64,000 nucleotides of DNA from Hymenopus coronatus. Lineage: Eukaryota; Arthropoda; Insecta; Mantodea; Hymenopodidae. The DNA is taken from assembly GCA_030762935.1 (NCBI GenBank), contig CM060897.1:114840676-114904675 (forward strand). Direction: 5' to 3'. A model generated the notes under the pieces. The model worked only from the letters and a program-made list of their open reading frames with translations, made no database searches and was not told where the DNA came from. Positions 1 to 9,508 of the stretch are shown here, one piece after another. Each line of letters opens with the position of its first letter. The stretch's first letter is position 1. A program made the position numbers and the translations under genes.

Positions 1-146
1 TCGCCTAAGGTAATGAAACCACGTGATGGATAATCTGATACTTTAATTGCCACCTAGTTAGAGACCTGGGTTACTAAACACATACATTTTTCGATGTTAT
101 GAGTGCATTTTCTTGGATTTTCTAAGGAGTTATTGAACGCCCCTAG
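1..146 (-). mobile_element. 5' end of a mariner-family element, running off the left edge
   Basis: The reverse complement of this stretch aligns along its length with the 5' end of the mariner at 53965-54110. The shared terminal sequence is CTAGGGGCGTTCAATAACTC here and CTAGAGGTGTTCAATAAGTC there. A TA dinucleotide at 147-148 fits a Tc1/mariner target duplication. The coding part would lie outside the window. The other boundary cannot be seen. Confidence 0.6.
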
Positions 147-480
147 TACTTATAGTTTATACACCTTCAATATAAGTGCTCCTGTTAATTATGAACTTTT
201 TCTCAAATGTTCGGAGGGCATCGTATACCATCTGAGCCTTTATTTCTGTTGATGTCCCGTATTGACCGCCATATAGCATTGATAATATCTTCTCTGGTAT
301 AGTACCGGATCCCTTGCAGTGGTTCTTTCACTTTGGCAACGAGATCCTAATCTCAGGCACTCATGTCTGGTGTCCCATTGCCAGGGTCAAGAAGTGCTGG
401 ATAGCTCAGCGTCATGCAGAATGATGGGGTGCTGTTTCATGAAATGTCGTCGCCGGACGAAGGTGGTGTTGCAGGAATGT
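130..480 (-). pseudogene. Mariner-superfamily transposase C-terminal remnant
   Basis: Reading the minus strand from about 480 downwards gives RRRHFMKQHPIILHDAE. This fits the block around the second catalytic Asp of DDE/D transposases, where family members have HDN. After frameshifts come VAKVKEPLQGIRYYTRED and SIRDINRNK, then a degraded YIEGV end at about 130. This order matches the C-terminal half of IS630/Tc1/mariner transposases, which catalyse cut-and-paste transposition in the nucleus. The Asn after Asp is lost and the frame is broken several times, so the copy is dead. No N-terminal helix-turn-helix is present. A homologous tail lies head-to-head at 600-770. Confidence 0.6.
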
Positions 481-599
481 GCAGTAGAAGACAGCGTCTC
501 AATGAATGGAGGCTTTTCCGTTCTCCTCGCTACACAAAGTGCCGTGACAGTGGCGTTCACAGTGGCGTATGACAATGATGGCGCCATACTGAGAGACGC

Positions 600-770
600 T
601 GCACCACCAAGTTTGACAATAGATGACATCATCCATGCTATATGACCGTCAATACGGGAATCAACAGAAATGGACGCGCAGATGGTAAAATACCCCTTCC
701 GAACATTCAGCAAACGTTCATAAATAACGGGGGCGATTATATTGAAGGTGTGCAACTATATTTATTTTTC
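600..770 (+). pseudogene. Second copy of the same transposase tail, inverted
   Basis: The plus strand reads TIDDIIHAI, a stop, then after a frameshift INRNGRADGKIPLPNIQQTF and GGDYIEG. That is the characteristic C-terminus of this mariner-type transposase. It is homologous to the minus-strand tail at 130-300 and arranged head-to-head with it. A PHR fragment begins directly after the tail. Only the last 55 or so residues can be recognised, and the copy is certainly non-functional. Confidence 0.6.
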
Positions 771-876
771 AGGGGTTCTCATGTATTTCCGATGAAATCT
801 GGATATAAAAATGTTTGGTGCAATACAACACTTTCTTTATAGACTATGTATATAGCACATACAGAGAAAGTAAAAA
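771..876 (-). repeat. PHR fragment (head end)
   Basis: Only the head of a PHR is present. It has the GGTGCAATACAACACTTTCT block and the terminal palindrome ending in AGAGAAAGTAAAAAG. It abuts the transposase tail at 770. The stretch 877-1116 shows nothing recognisable. Confidence 0.7.
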
Positions 877-1116
877 GTAGTTCTCATTAGTTTTTATCAA
901 GCCCTTGTATAGAATACTTATGTGTTATTCCAAATAGAAAGTATATAATTTGTTACCTAAAATCTTAGTCCCTTCAATATTATGTGCTAAAATGTGGAAA
1001 AGAGAAATTTAATACGCATGAATTATTTCTTTTTGAAATTCTTTAAACACCACTGTTTCAAACCTGGAAGTTAAAAGTACAAGAAGAAGTCAAATTTTAA
1101 ATGTGCACGTTAAATA

Positions 1117-1954
1117 AAAGTATGACGTGTTCCATTCACATACGTTTCTGTACATCTCTGTAACAAATTATTGCTTATTCTTATAACTGTCTATAGTAAT
1201 TGATATAAGCATTAGCAGAAATTGCCTTATTATTTCCTTATGAGTAGAAGGAAAATAAGGGAATACACTAGGCTAAAACGATAGTCAAATATTTTAAAAC
1301 ATGTTTACCATGTGGTTGAAATCCGTTTGTTTGCATGGCCAGGAGGTTACAAATTCCTATATCAAGAAAGTTTAAGCATTTTAAAATTTAAACAAATAAC
1401 AAGGAATGTGTCGGTAATTATCAACTCTACGACAAAATTTATAGGATATAAACTGTGTGTTTTAACCAGATTTACATTTTGAGGTTAGAAAGTTTTGGTT
1501 TATCTCTTATGGTTTACCAGTTATGCAAAATTCATCCAAAATAAAGAGTTCTTCGGGGGTAATTGAAGATATAAATTGCCATGTGAATATATTAAATATG
1601 TGGCATATTAATCAAAATCGTTAAAGCCGTTTTTGAGAAAATCAAAATTATAATTTTTTTCCATGTAAAGGGTAGTTTGCGGTGGAAGAAATTTAAGTAA
1701 AATCTTTGTGTCGCATCTTTGAAAGGCATTGAACTTAAATGCCAAGTTTGACATTTTACCGATTTTTGGTCTTTGAGTTTCGTGTTCACAGGCACACAGA
1801 CCCAAACACACACATACTCATTGACAGTTTTCTAAAACGCCTTTTTTGGATACAGGGGCCCTGAAACGTATATTTCCGGGGGAATCTAGGTATCGAATTT
1901 TTGGGATGAGTGCAATACCTTCTCTACTTAAGTGCTATATAGATAAAGTAAAAA
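1117..1954 (-). repeat. PHR, full length, diverged
   Basis: All consensus blocks occur in order. The tail TGTTCCATTCACAT is at 1128, then AATAACAAGGAAT, TTTACCAGTTATGCAAAATT and CATGTAAAGGGTAGTTTG, a short CA tract, and GGTATCGAATTTTTGGG. The palindromic head ends in AAAGTAAAAA at about 1953. It directly abuts the inverted repeat that flanks the LINE. Confidence 0.8.
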
Positions 1955-1955
1955 T

Positions 1956-2043
1956 ATTAATGATATATTTTGGGACGCCAGCCAGGTAAGTATTGGATTA
2001 ATTTCCAAGCTTACGTACTCTGTCGCCATCATCAGGGAACTGG
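1956..2043 (-). repeat. Left inverted repeat flanking the LINE (Penelope-like terminus)
   Basis: The minus strand reads CCAGTTCCCTGATGATGGCG, then AAGCTTGGAAATTAA and CTTACCTGGCTGGCGTCCC. It matches 6245-6337 in inverted orientation with few differences, including the flanking ATTAATGAT block. CTGATGA followed by GGAAA and TTACCTGG parallels the motif at 33310-33385 (CTGAAGA ... GAAAC ... TTACCTGG). Terminal motifs of this kind occur in Penelope-like elements, some of which carry hammerhead ribozymes; that assignment is inference. Confidence 0.65.
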
Positions 2044-2227
2044 AGAGAAGTCCAGAGTCCAAGAACAGATCGTCCAGGTTTACCTGGACGGAGTGTAGAT
2101 CACCACAGTACCTAACCGTTAAAAGCGGTTTTACCTGTGCAATATTATAGGGAAAAAGATTTTGTTCACAAGCTTTTGTGTCTGTGTCCGCCGGGCAGTG
2201 TTAAAATTCCTCCGCGGCCTTAGGGCT

Positions 2228-2312
2228 GAGCGTAGTTGGTCACTTGGGCGGTCGCCCACACAAGTGGTGACCACGCTCAATGCTGCTTAACTCGACGTGC
2301 CGATTGTGTGGC
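2228..2312 (-). other. Two hairpins in the LINE 3' UTR
   Basis: GAGCGTAGTTGGTCACTTG at 2228 pairs imperfectly with CAAGTGGTGACCACGCTC ending at 2278. Just inside the UTR, CTGCTTAAC near 2283 pairs with GGTTAAGCAG near 2318. On the sense (minus) strand these are tandem stem-loops downstream of the ORF2 stop. They may be the structure recognised by the reverse transcriptase; this is inferred from position only. Confidence 0.4.
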
Positions 2313-2495
2313 CAACGGGTTAAGCAGGCCAGGTGGGAGGAAAGTTGGTAGGATTATGGATTTGGGGGGTGATAGGTTCCAGGTTAATCGGGGGGGGGGG
2401 GGAAGGGTTTCAGCCGGACGGTCTCTCAACCGGCTGCAACCCCTTCCGTTGCTGTATAACCTGTTGGCTTGTTTGGATTAAGGGATGGCAGTCTC

Positions 2496-5201
2496 TCAGG
2501 CCAGTGGCCCGAGAGCGTCCCTTGGCAGGGGGTAGGATTTTCTCCTTCTTGGCGCCCTATGGTCGTAGTCGCCCAAAGTGCGCACCAGAGAGTTAGGGTG
2601 AAAGGGAAGTTTATCATACAACGTGCGGGCTCGTTCCCTCACGACGTCGATGATATACGGGATTCCGGAATAAATATGTAGGATGTGAGATGGGAATCCT
2701 TGCCCAGTATTGTAGATCATCCTTAACGCCCTGTTCTGGACGACCTGAAGTCTGCGGATTGTGAACGGCGCCGCTGATCCCCAGACCTCGCAGCCGTACA
2801 GGATCAGGGGGGGGGGAATGATCGCCTGATACATACGCAGTTTGAAATGTTTAGGCATGGCGGATTTCAAAACCGGGTACAACTGCCTGAGGGCGGCGTG
2901 GCCTAGCCCCACCTTGCCCCTTACATGTGGCGCGAAAGTGAGCCCGCGGTCGAGGAGGACCCCAAGGTATTTGGCGGTGGTGACCCATGGGATCTGCCGC
3001 CACCTCAATCTCAGTGGCCGTATCGGCCGCCAGCAACGGACCTTCGCCAGGAGAAGAGCCGAACTCTTCCCCGGACTGATGGCCATCCTCCACTTTTCGC
3101 TCCACCGGCCAATGGCCCGAAGTAGTCGCTGTAGTGGGGGGAAACAATAACGGGCGTTTTTGTTCTGTGCCATTATGAGGACGTCGTCGGCATATTGGCA
3201 CAGGACAGTTCGGGGTTCCGTCGGGATGTCAGACATACAGGCAGCGAAGAGTAATGGGGACAGTACACTGCCCTCCGGCACTCCCGCTGCTATGGGTCTG
3301 ACGGTGGAGAGTCTCCCCTCCACTCTCACCCGGAATAAGCGTTCCCGAAGGAAGCTGCTTATCAGGGTGAGATAGGGGGAGGGACGCCTGCTTGCTTGAG
3401 TTTGTAGAGGAGCCCCTGATGCCAGGTAGTGGCGAAGGCCTTCTCCATGTCCAGCAGCACCGCGATCGTCTTGAGGTTGACCTGGAAGCCCAGGGCAGCC
3501 TTCTCGGCGAGGCGCAGTAGCTGCAAAGTCGTGGAGTGCCCTCGACGAAAACCAAACTGGTGATCCGGTAGGAGGTGCCTTTCCTCGAAAAGAGGGGCGA
3601 GGCGGGGGAGGAGCAACCACTCAAAAACTTTTGAGACGGTCGGGAGTAAACTGATGGATCGGTAATTGCATGGGAAGACCGGGTCCTTGCCGGGCTTTAG
3701 AATGCATACCATCCGCGCCTCTTTCCAACTAGTTGGAAAGTGACGGAATTGGAGGCATGCATTAAAAATCCGGGTCAGGTGGTCACAGCCGTTCGAGGTA
3801 GGTGTTGGAGCATGGGCGCCGTGACGCCGTCATTCCCCGGGGATTTGCTTGGGAGCAGTTTTTGAATTTCGGAAGTCACCTCTTTCGGGGTGACTATAGG
3901 AAGTTGGATCCCGTCGTGTGGCGGCGGCGTCTCCTCATAGAGGTAGTCCACCGTCGCCTCCACAAGGTCACTGAAGTCCTCGTCCTGGGGGTCCTCCCGG
4001 GGTTCAAACTGACTCTCTAGGTAGTCTGCAAACACTGTGGCCTTCTCGCACGGCTCAAAAGCGAGACCCCCACGAGTGCCATGTAGAGGATGCTGGTATT
4101 GGGTCTTGTCCTTCCTTAGGGACTTGATAATCCGCCACGGTTTCTTTTCTTGCAGGTTGACGGTCTGCATCAGGTTATCCCAGGTCTGTTTCCTGTGCGC
4201 TCGGAGCAGTTGCCTTGCCAAGGTTTTGAACCTCTGGTATACTGCCCCTATCCTGGGATGGCGGAAGCGTTGCCACAGCGTTGTCGCTTTGGTTTTTATC
4301 AGCCGCCGGAGTTCATCAGGGATGGTCCGAGGGTTATAGGTTTCAGACGGGATGCGGTGTGTGTGAGCGCGTACCGCCTTCAGGATCTGTTGGGAGAATG
4401 CCCTCGCCGCCGCTTCCAGCTCCTCGACAGAGTCAATGCGCGGCTGCGGGTCGATGGTCTGGGTGAGTTCTAGGACTGCTGCATCCCAGTCGACTTCGTT
4501 AAACCAGTCTGGGATTGCCAGGGCTGGTATGTGAACATTGGAGTCGACCAGGACTGGGTCGTGGTCGGATCCAGTTCGTTTACCACTGAGAGGTCTAGAT
4601 GGAATGGAATGTTTTTGGTGATCATGATGTCGAGTACGTCCGGCCTGCCGTGGGCCGGGTAGAACGTAGGCCTTCTCGGTCCGTGCGCATGGAGGCTGGG
4701 ATCTCCGCTGATGAGGCGGTAGAGTCGGCGGCCCCTCTGGTTTGAAACACGGCTATACCAGGGCCCGTGCTTTGCGTTTAAGTGGTCTGTCATGCAGACA
4801 ACAGGATGCAGGTTTAACAAGGCGGTGTAATCCGCCTCGTAATAGCGGGCGTCAGGAGGGTCGTAAACAGCTATCAGCAGCGTGTCGAGTCCACCAATGG
4901 CAAGCCGAATGGCGCACGCCTCCACTTGCTGAAGCTGCGGGAGAGGAAAAGGGGTGTGGGTAATGTGGTTTTTGATGAAAATAGCGGTACCCCCACCCTG
5001 TCGGCCGATTCTATCCGACCGATGGGTGGTGTAACTTGGCAACGAGAAATTTATACCAGAATGCAAGTGTGTTTCGCAGACTAGTAAGACGTCAACCCCG
5101 TGGGGTTCTACAAACTCAAGTAAGTTTGGATAATGTCCCCTAATTCCGTTTGCGTTCCAAAACGCGGCTCGTAATGGTCTCCTGATGTGTCTGGAGGGCA
5201 T
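2496..5201 (-). pseudogene. LINE ORF2: endonuclease plus reverse transcriptase (Jockey clade)
   Basis: This is the enzyme of target-primed reverse transcription: an APE-type endonuclease followed by reverse transcriptase. The start at 5201 gives LRAAFWNANGI, then VCETHL, GGGTAIFIKN and MTDHLNAKHGPW, where the family has a GDFNAKH-type motif, and RPDVLDI. Near 4580 the frame shifts into SDHDPV. The RT follows with SKSPGNDGVTAPML, KPGKDP, HQFGFRRGHSTT, DMEKAFATTWHQGLLYKL, GVPEGSVLSPLLF and an intact CQYADDVLI. The end RALRMIYNT ... HPNSLVRTLGDYD is typical of Jockey, and no RNase H follows. At least three frameshifts (near 4580, 3770 and 3500) inactivate it. The length, about 900 residues, is near normal. 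Its start overlaps the ORF1 stop. Confidence 0.9.
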
Positions 5202-5203
5202 TA
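5199..5203 (-). promoter_or_regulatory. TAATG stop-start overlap between LINE ORF1 and ORF2
   Basis: On the minus strand the last codons of ORF1 are GCA ATG TAA, and ORF2 begins ATG CCC TCC. The stop and start therefore share one base as TAATG. UAAUG translational coupling is known for the non-LTR element SART1. The same arrangement here suggests ORF2 was translated by termination-reinitiation. Confidence 0.75.
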
Positions 5204-6189
5204 CATTGCGGAATTAGGGAACAGCACCTCCAGCGTGTCAAGCAGGATTTTGTGCTTGACCAGGGGACTAAGCCTCGGGTCGGACAGTTGCTGCTTACAT
5301 TTCCGAAGAGTTGGAAGAGCCCTGTTAATGTAATCCCCAAACCACAGGGTTAGGGTCCTGAATTCGTCCATATCGGGGAGACTGCCTCGCCATGGGTCGG
5401 CAGGGGAAAGTTTGCGGGATCTTGGAGTGTCTCCGCTGTGCTGCCAGTGTCCGTCGTGGCAGCGAAAAGCTGCTCGGCGGGCTGCGGTTTTGTTGCGCCG
5501 CTGAGAGCGTGGCTTGTGTCTGCTGCTCGGTCGGGACCTGTGAATGGCCCGGCCGAGCGGTAGGCTGGGCCCTGCTCTTTTTTTCTTCTTTTGAGACTTT
5601 TTTGGTCTATGTATACCCCTGCTTCCTTGCGCCGGGGTCTCTGTCGTTGCGTCCGCTGTCGTCTGCGTTATGGGCGCCGCCTCAGTCGTCGTTGTCGTTG
5701 GTGGTGCCTCCTCCGTCGCCTGTGGTGGTGCTGCCTCCGTCGTAGTCTGTGCCTGCTGTAGCGTTGTCTCCGCTCTTGTGAGAGCGGCCGAGAAGGAGGC
5801 CCCGGGGAGGATTGGCTCCACCCCACGGCCACCTTGACGGCGACTGTCGATGATTCTTTGCCGAGTACGGCAACCCTTGTATACGCTGGAGTGTGCCAGC
5901 CCACAGTTGGCACACTTGCTTTTCTCTGGTGGGCTTGGGCAGAATTGAACAATATGATTTCCAGCACAGCGCAGGCACGCAAGCTTACGCTCGCACACCT
6001 AGCTGGAATGGTGGAAGTCCATGCATCGGTGACACTGCACTGGTCCACCCTGGCCGTAAAAGCGTTCCACCTTTACGACCGTGTGGAACAGCACACGGAT
6101 GCTATCTATTGGCTGGACCGCACCTCCTGGCACCTTGTCCACGGGGACCATGAAAAGGGGCATCGGCACTTTGACGGCGCCCTCGTCTG
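5201..6189 (-). pseudogene. LINE ORF1: Gag-like RNA-binding protein, 5'-truncated
   Basis: Jockey ORF1 proteins coat the LINE RNA. From 6189 the minus strand reads KVPMPLFMVPVDKVPGGAV and VERFYGQGGPVQCHRC, the pre-knuckle domain. Three zinc knuckles follow: CHRCMDFHHSS with a TAG stop (5999-6001) before its last Cys, CLRCAGNHIVQFC, and CANCGLAHSS with a later Cys. A Thr/Ala-rich linker, a Lys-rich patch (KKSQKKKKR) and a C-terminal segment ending NSAM complete it. The stop inside knuckle one and loss of the N-terminal half (about 330 codons remain) mean it is broken. The frame ends ATG-TAA, overlapping the ORF2 ATG. Confidence 0.85.
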
Positions 6190-6337
6190 TCTGTATAGTC
6201 TTTCAGCCTTCTTCTCCAGGTATAAATACCAAGGCCAGAGCATTCCAGTTCCCTGATGATAGCGACAGAGTACGTATTGAAAGCTTGGAAATTAACCCAA
6301 CACTTACCTGGCTGGCGTCCCGAAAGAAATCATTAAT
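6190..6337 (+). repeat. Right inverted repeat with TATA-like upstream (Penelope-like terminus)
   Basis: The inverted repeat proper is 6245-6337 (CCAGTTCCCTGATGATAGCG ... GAAAGCTTGGAAATTAA ... CTTACCTGGCTGGCGTCCC). It is inverted relative to 1956-2043. Upstream, GGTATAAATACCAAGG lies about 25 bases before CTGATGA. The unit near 33.4 kb has the same layout (CTTATAAATACCAGTCT, then CTGAAGA). The LINE coding sequence stops at about 6189, so 6190-6244 probably belongs to this terminus rather than to the LINE. Confidence 0.6.
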
Positions 6338-6804
6338 AATTAGCACAGGAGAGGTTCAAGTCCTTAAAATATATTACATCCTTTGTGAATTACTTAACTT
6401 GAACAATAATAGAATTATATAACAGATATTTGCTCTTCAAATACTGGGTCTAATTTTAGGTCTGTTAATACCTAATTAGATTCCAGCCTCGTGGGCAGAC
6501 AACTTAAATGTCAGGTCTGAGTACTGCTAAATTTTTTTCCACAATTCTCAGTAATTGCACAAAATTAATGAGCTAAAATCACAAACATACATAATTAGCA
6601 AACTGTAATATGGATCACAGAAGTGGCAATGAATAGAAAATAATAAGAACTAATTGAAAGCCAAAGAGGTAGCAAGTAGAAGGAAAACTAAAAGGGGAAA
6701 AAAATCGGATTCATTATACTAGAATATAAGTAGCTCTAATATGGACTTAAATGGACACGTGGGCGCTGTTGTGATGTAAAATTATAGATTTTAACATTAC
6801 TAAA
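6338..6804. other. Unassigned AT-rich DNA
   Basis: No repeat family, coding stretch or RNA gene is recognised here. Confidence 0.5.
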
Positions 6805-6911
6805 TATTACAGATGACTTCACGGGGTAGCAAGCGAGTTAGATTCCAATCAGAGAAATCCAAGCTTTCGACACCTTGACTTTGTTGCTACCCCGTGAAGT
6901 CATTTGTAATA
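6805..6911. repeat. 107-bp inverted-repeat hairpin
   Basis: Arms 6805-6832 (TATTACAGATGACTTCACGG onwards) and 6884-6911 are 28 bp with one mismatch, around a 51-base loop. The loop's minus strand has TCGAAAGCTTGGATTTC, which shares GAAAGCTTGGA with the repeat flanking the LINE. It may be a small foldback element derived from the same terminus. Confidence 0.65.
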
Positions 6912-7014
6912 ATCAACACCAAGTAGGCTTCAAACCTTCAATCAACAAAACAGTCAGCGTGAATTAGACAGTTACCCGTGCTTTATAATTGATCTAATTC
7001 GCATAAGTTGGTTA

Positions 7015-7250
7015 AAGTATGAACCCCAGTACTTGCGACATTGTAACTCGTTATTGGGGTATGTCATGTAAAAATAATTTGAGATCACCTTGTGTTTTAC
7101 CGGGAAACATGCGAGTCAGTTGAGGAATTTAATGCTGTGGCGGTTTGTTGCTTTGGTAGCTCAGTGGTTAGAGGAACCGACTAAAGCCCGGGAGATCCGT
7201 GATCCAAATCCCAGCTAGAGCTTCGATTTTTTCTGTCTGACTCTACAAAT
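7015..7250 (+). repeat. SINE family E (tRNA-like, with 130-bp leader)
   Basis: The leader ACTTGCGACATTGTAAC ... GGGAAACATGCGAGTCAGTT is followed by a tRNA-like GGTAGCTCAGTGGTTAGAG and GATCCAAATCCCAGC. The same leader plus tRNA-like unit recurs at 26385 (-), 44160 (-) and 44480 (+). The anticodon arm is not maintained, so it is not a tRNA gene. Confidence 0.6.
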
Positions 7251-7252
7251 CA

Positions 7253-7409
7253 AACATAGCGAAGGTATTGTATTGCACCCAAAAAATCAATACCGAAATT
7301 TCAGCGAAAATATATATTTTGGGACCCCCTTAATAACAAAAAAGCATTTTTAAAAAAAGACCTGTGTGTGTCTCGCTGTCTGTGTGTGTGTTTGTGTATG
7401 TGTGTGTGT

Positions 7410-7446
<37 letters not shown>

Positions 7447-8029
7447 GGCAGCATAGCTCAAAAACGAAAATTCCGTTTAATACCAAACTTGATATTTAAC
7501 TTTAGTATCTTCCAAGGATGCGACACGAAGATTTTCAAGTAAATCCCCAACCCAAACTATCTTTTACTTGGAAAACATATAGAAAATTTTGATTTTCTCA
7601 AAAATTGCTCCAACGATTTTAATTAAAATATCTTATATTTAAGGTATTTACAGGAAAAATAAAATGTAGATCTAGAGTTTTCTGGTTATAGGCTCTGCAT
7701 GGTTTTTATTGAATTTTGCCTAACTGGTAAACTGTAAGAAATAAACAAAAACCTGCATCATAAAAAATGTAGATCTCGGTAAAACATACAATTTATATCA
7801 TACACATTTTTCGTGTAGTTGCACGTTTTCGAGATATTCCTTGTTAGGATTTCAGTTTTAGAATACCTAACTTTTCTCATACCGGAACATTTGACAGTCA
7901 GTTAGCCTAGTGTATTCCCTCATTTCTCTAGTATTTATAAAGACATGAAATAAAGGAATAAGCTTACTAACAATAATTTTTTGCAGGGATAAGGAGAACA
8001 TCATGTGAATGGAACACATCAGATTTTTT
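7253..8029 (+). repeat. PHR, near full length, head trimmed
   Basis: It begins inside the palindrome (ACATAGCGAAGGTATTG) and carries a long (GT)n at about 7366-7442. Then come GGCAGCATAGCTCAAAAACG and TTCCAAGGATGCGACACGAA, and it ends CATGTGAATGGAACACATCAG plus a T-run. Histidine/threonine-rich frames here are translations of the GT tract. Confidence 0.8.
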
Positions 8030-8740
8030 ATTCAGGTCCTCAAAATAATATTTGGTACCACAAGAGAAGTAAGGTACATGAAAAATGCATTGCGCAGCAT
8101 ATGTTGCCCCATATTTGTTGCAAAACCAGCCTTAATTAAAAGAAGCGTCATATTTCCACAATGGAAAGTTCTCTGTGAATTAAACGAGACAGAAATCCCT
8201 GGGCGCTGTGCACACCTAGCGCCGTGTCCATGTAGCACTGACATACAGTACATGCGTTTTTACAACTGTGTGCAACAATGCCACTGAGGAGACATATGCT
8301 ATGTTTATTTTTCGTCACGAAGTCAGCCGGAGGTGGATGTGGAAGTTGAAACGGAAATGCAATGTTATCACAGTTTCGCATACCTGGATAAAATAAATGT
8401 GGGATGTTACTAAACAAACTCCGGTTTCATGTGAGTCAAAAATCAAACGTATTCTGAATAAAAAGTTATACACATATTCAGTTTTTGTTGTATTAGGTAA
8501 GCTTGACCTTACGACACCAATATTTGGTATAATAATGCTTATTTTGTTTCTCTACTATGTACATTTTATTCCTTTATATCGAAAAGAATAACATATGGAG
8601 CACTTTAAAAATGAAAATGCAGCGTCAAAGGAATACCGAAAAAAAAAGGAGCTCATAACTTTAATAAAATAAAACTGTTTCTGAATATGTCTTTAAAAGA
8701 ATTTAGTGTTACACTTTATTCTCATAACTTAATTTTTAAG
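8030..8740. other. Unassigned DNA
   Basis: There are short open stretches on both strands near 8032-8417, without a recognisable domain. They overlap each other on opposite strands, so coding is unlikely. Confidence 0.4.
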
Positions 8741-9090
8741 GCGGCACCATGTTGAGTGGTTACACCGCTCGCCTCCCATCTAGGCGGCCCGGGTTCGATC
8801 CCGGGATTTGTGGTGGACAAAGTGGCGTCTGGGCAGGTTTACTGCAGGTCCTCCGCTTTTCCCAACCACTCATCTCATCAGCTGCTCCATAATCAACTTT
8901 CCTATCATCAATCTCGCCTTCATTTCATATCATCCACTTCCCTATGTTCATGTTTGGCTACGGGCCGACCCCTCGTAACAGGTCTTCCATTCTGTGGTTT
9001 CGTGCCGTTGGCTCCCGGACAGGATTCTTACTCCTAGGCATTGGCTTTTAAGTCCTAGGGGGTGTCAGTTCTACAAATCCACGGAGGGTA
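8741..9090 (+). repeat. SINE family A1 (tRNA-derived head)
   Basis: The head shows an A-box-like TTGAGTGGTTACACCGCTCG and a B box GGGTTCGATCCCGGG, then TTTGTGGTGGACAAAGTGGCG. The body includes GGCTACGGGCCGACCCCTCG and ends CTACAAATCCACGGAGGGTA. The same unit is at 15832-16098 (-) and a decayed one at about 22600-22850 (-). Confidence 0.75.
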
Positions 9091-9140
9091 TGTCGAAATA
9101 CGAAACCAAAGTTAAATTTTATATAACTATTATAATGTAT

Positions 9141-9496
9141 GCTGGTCGTCACCTTAGCACGGTGGTAGCGCGGCTGCTTGCCAAGCGGGAGACCTGGATT
9201 CGATTCGAGGTACCGGCGTTAGGAATTTGCCCTCGCTGGGAGACCAGATCCGGGGTGCACTCAGCCTCATGAGGTTCCTGGAGGGGAGGGGCCAATTGAG
9301 GAGCTACTTGAATGACGAGGAGCTGCTCCAGATCGAGAGGGCCGCATCAACCGGCCGGGAGGGATTCGAGGCGTTGATCACGTCTCACCCTCCAGCACTG
9401 CACCCCATTCATGACGTCTTCGGGCCGAGATGGAGGATGTAGTGGCCAGGCGGTACGCCAAGATTGTCCTTTGTAGATTGTCGTGCATGAAGTTAC
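9141..9496 (+). repeat. SINE family B with 12-bp target duplication
   Basis: The head CTTAGCACGGTGGTAGCGCG plus a B-box-like GATTCGATTCGAGG is followed by a GC-rich body (GGCCGCATCAACCGGCCGGG; CCAGCACTGCACCCCATTCA). It is flanked by perfect ATTATAATGTAT at 9129-9140 and 9497-9508. Other copies are at 39938-40252 (+) and 52159-52502 (-). Open frames across the body reflect its GC content. Confidence 0.85.
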
Positions 9497-9508
9497 ATTA
9501 TAATGTAT

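Larger units (their letters stand above)
1956..6337 (-). mobile_element. Jockey-clade LINE between inverted terminal repeats (composite)
   Basis: A 5'-truncated Jockey-clade retrotransposon lies on the minus strand (ORF1 5201-6189, ORF2 2496-5201, 3' UTR about 2044-2495). It is bounded by an inverted repeat of about 85 bp. The block is clearly more GC-rich than its surroundings. Simple insertion of a LINE into another element would leave the flanks in the same orientation, so the inverted arrangement needs another explanation. No T-run (the minus-strand poly(A)) is visible at the 3' side near 2044. Flanking PHR and AT-rich sequence begin right at the outer ends. Confidence 0.7.

Noticed and set aside
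1956..2043. Functional hammerhead ribozyme in the LINE-flanking repeat
   Set aside because: CTGATGA and GGAAA are present, but no closing stem II pairs correctly and no cleavage triplet is placed properly.
2842..6422. Plus-strand open frames over the LINE
   Set aside because: They are antisense shadows of the GC-rich minus-strand ORF1 and ORF2; the domain motifs are all on the minus strand.
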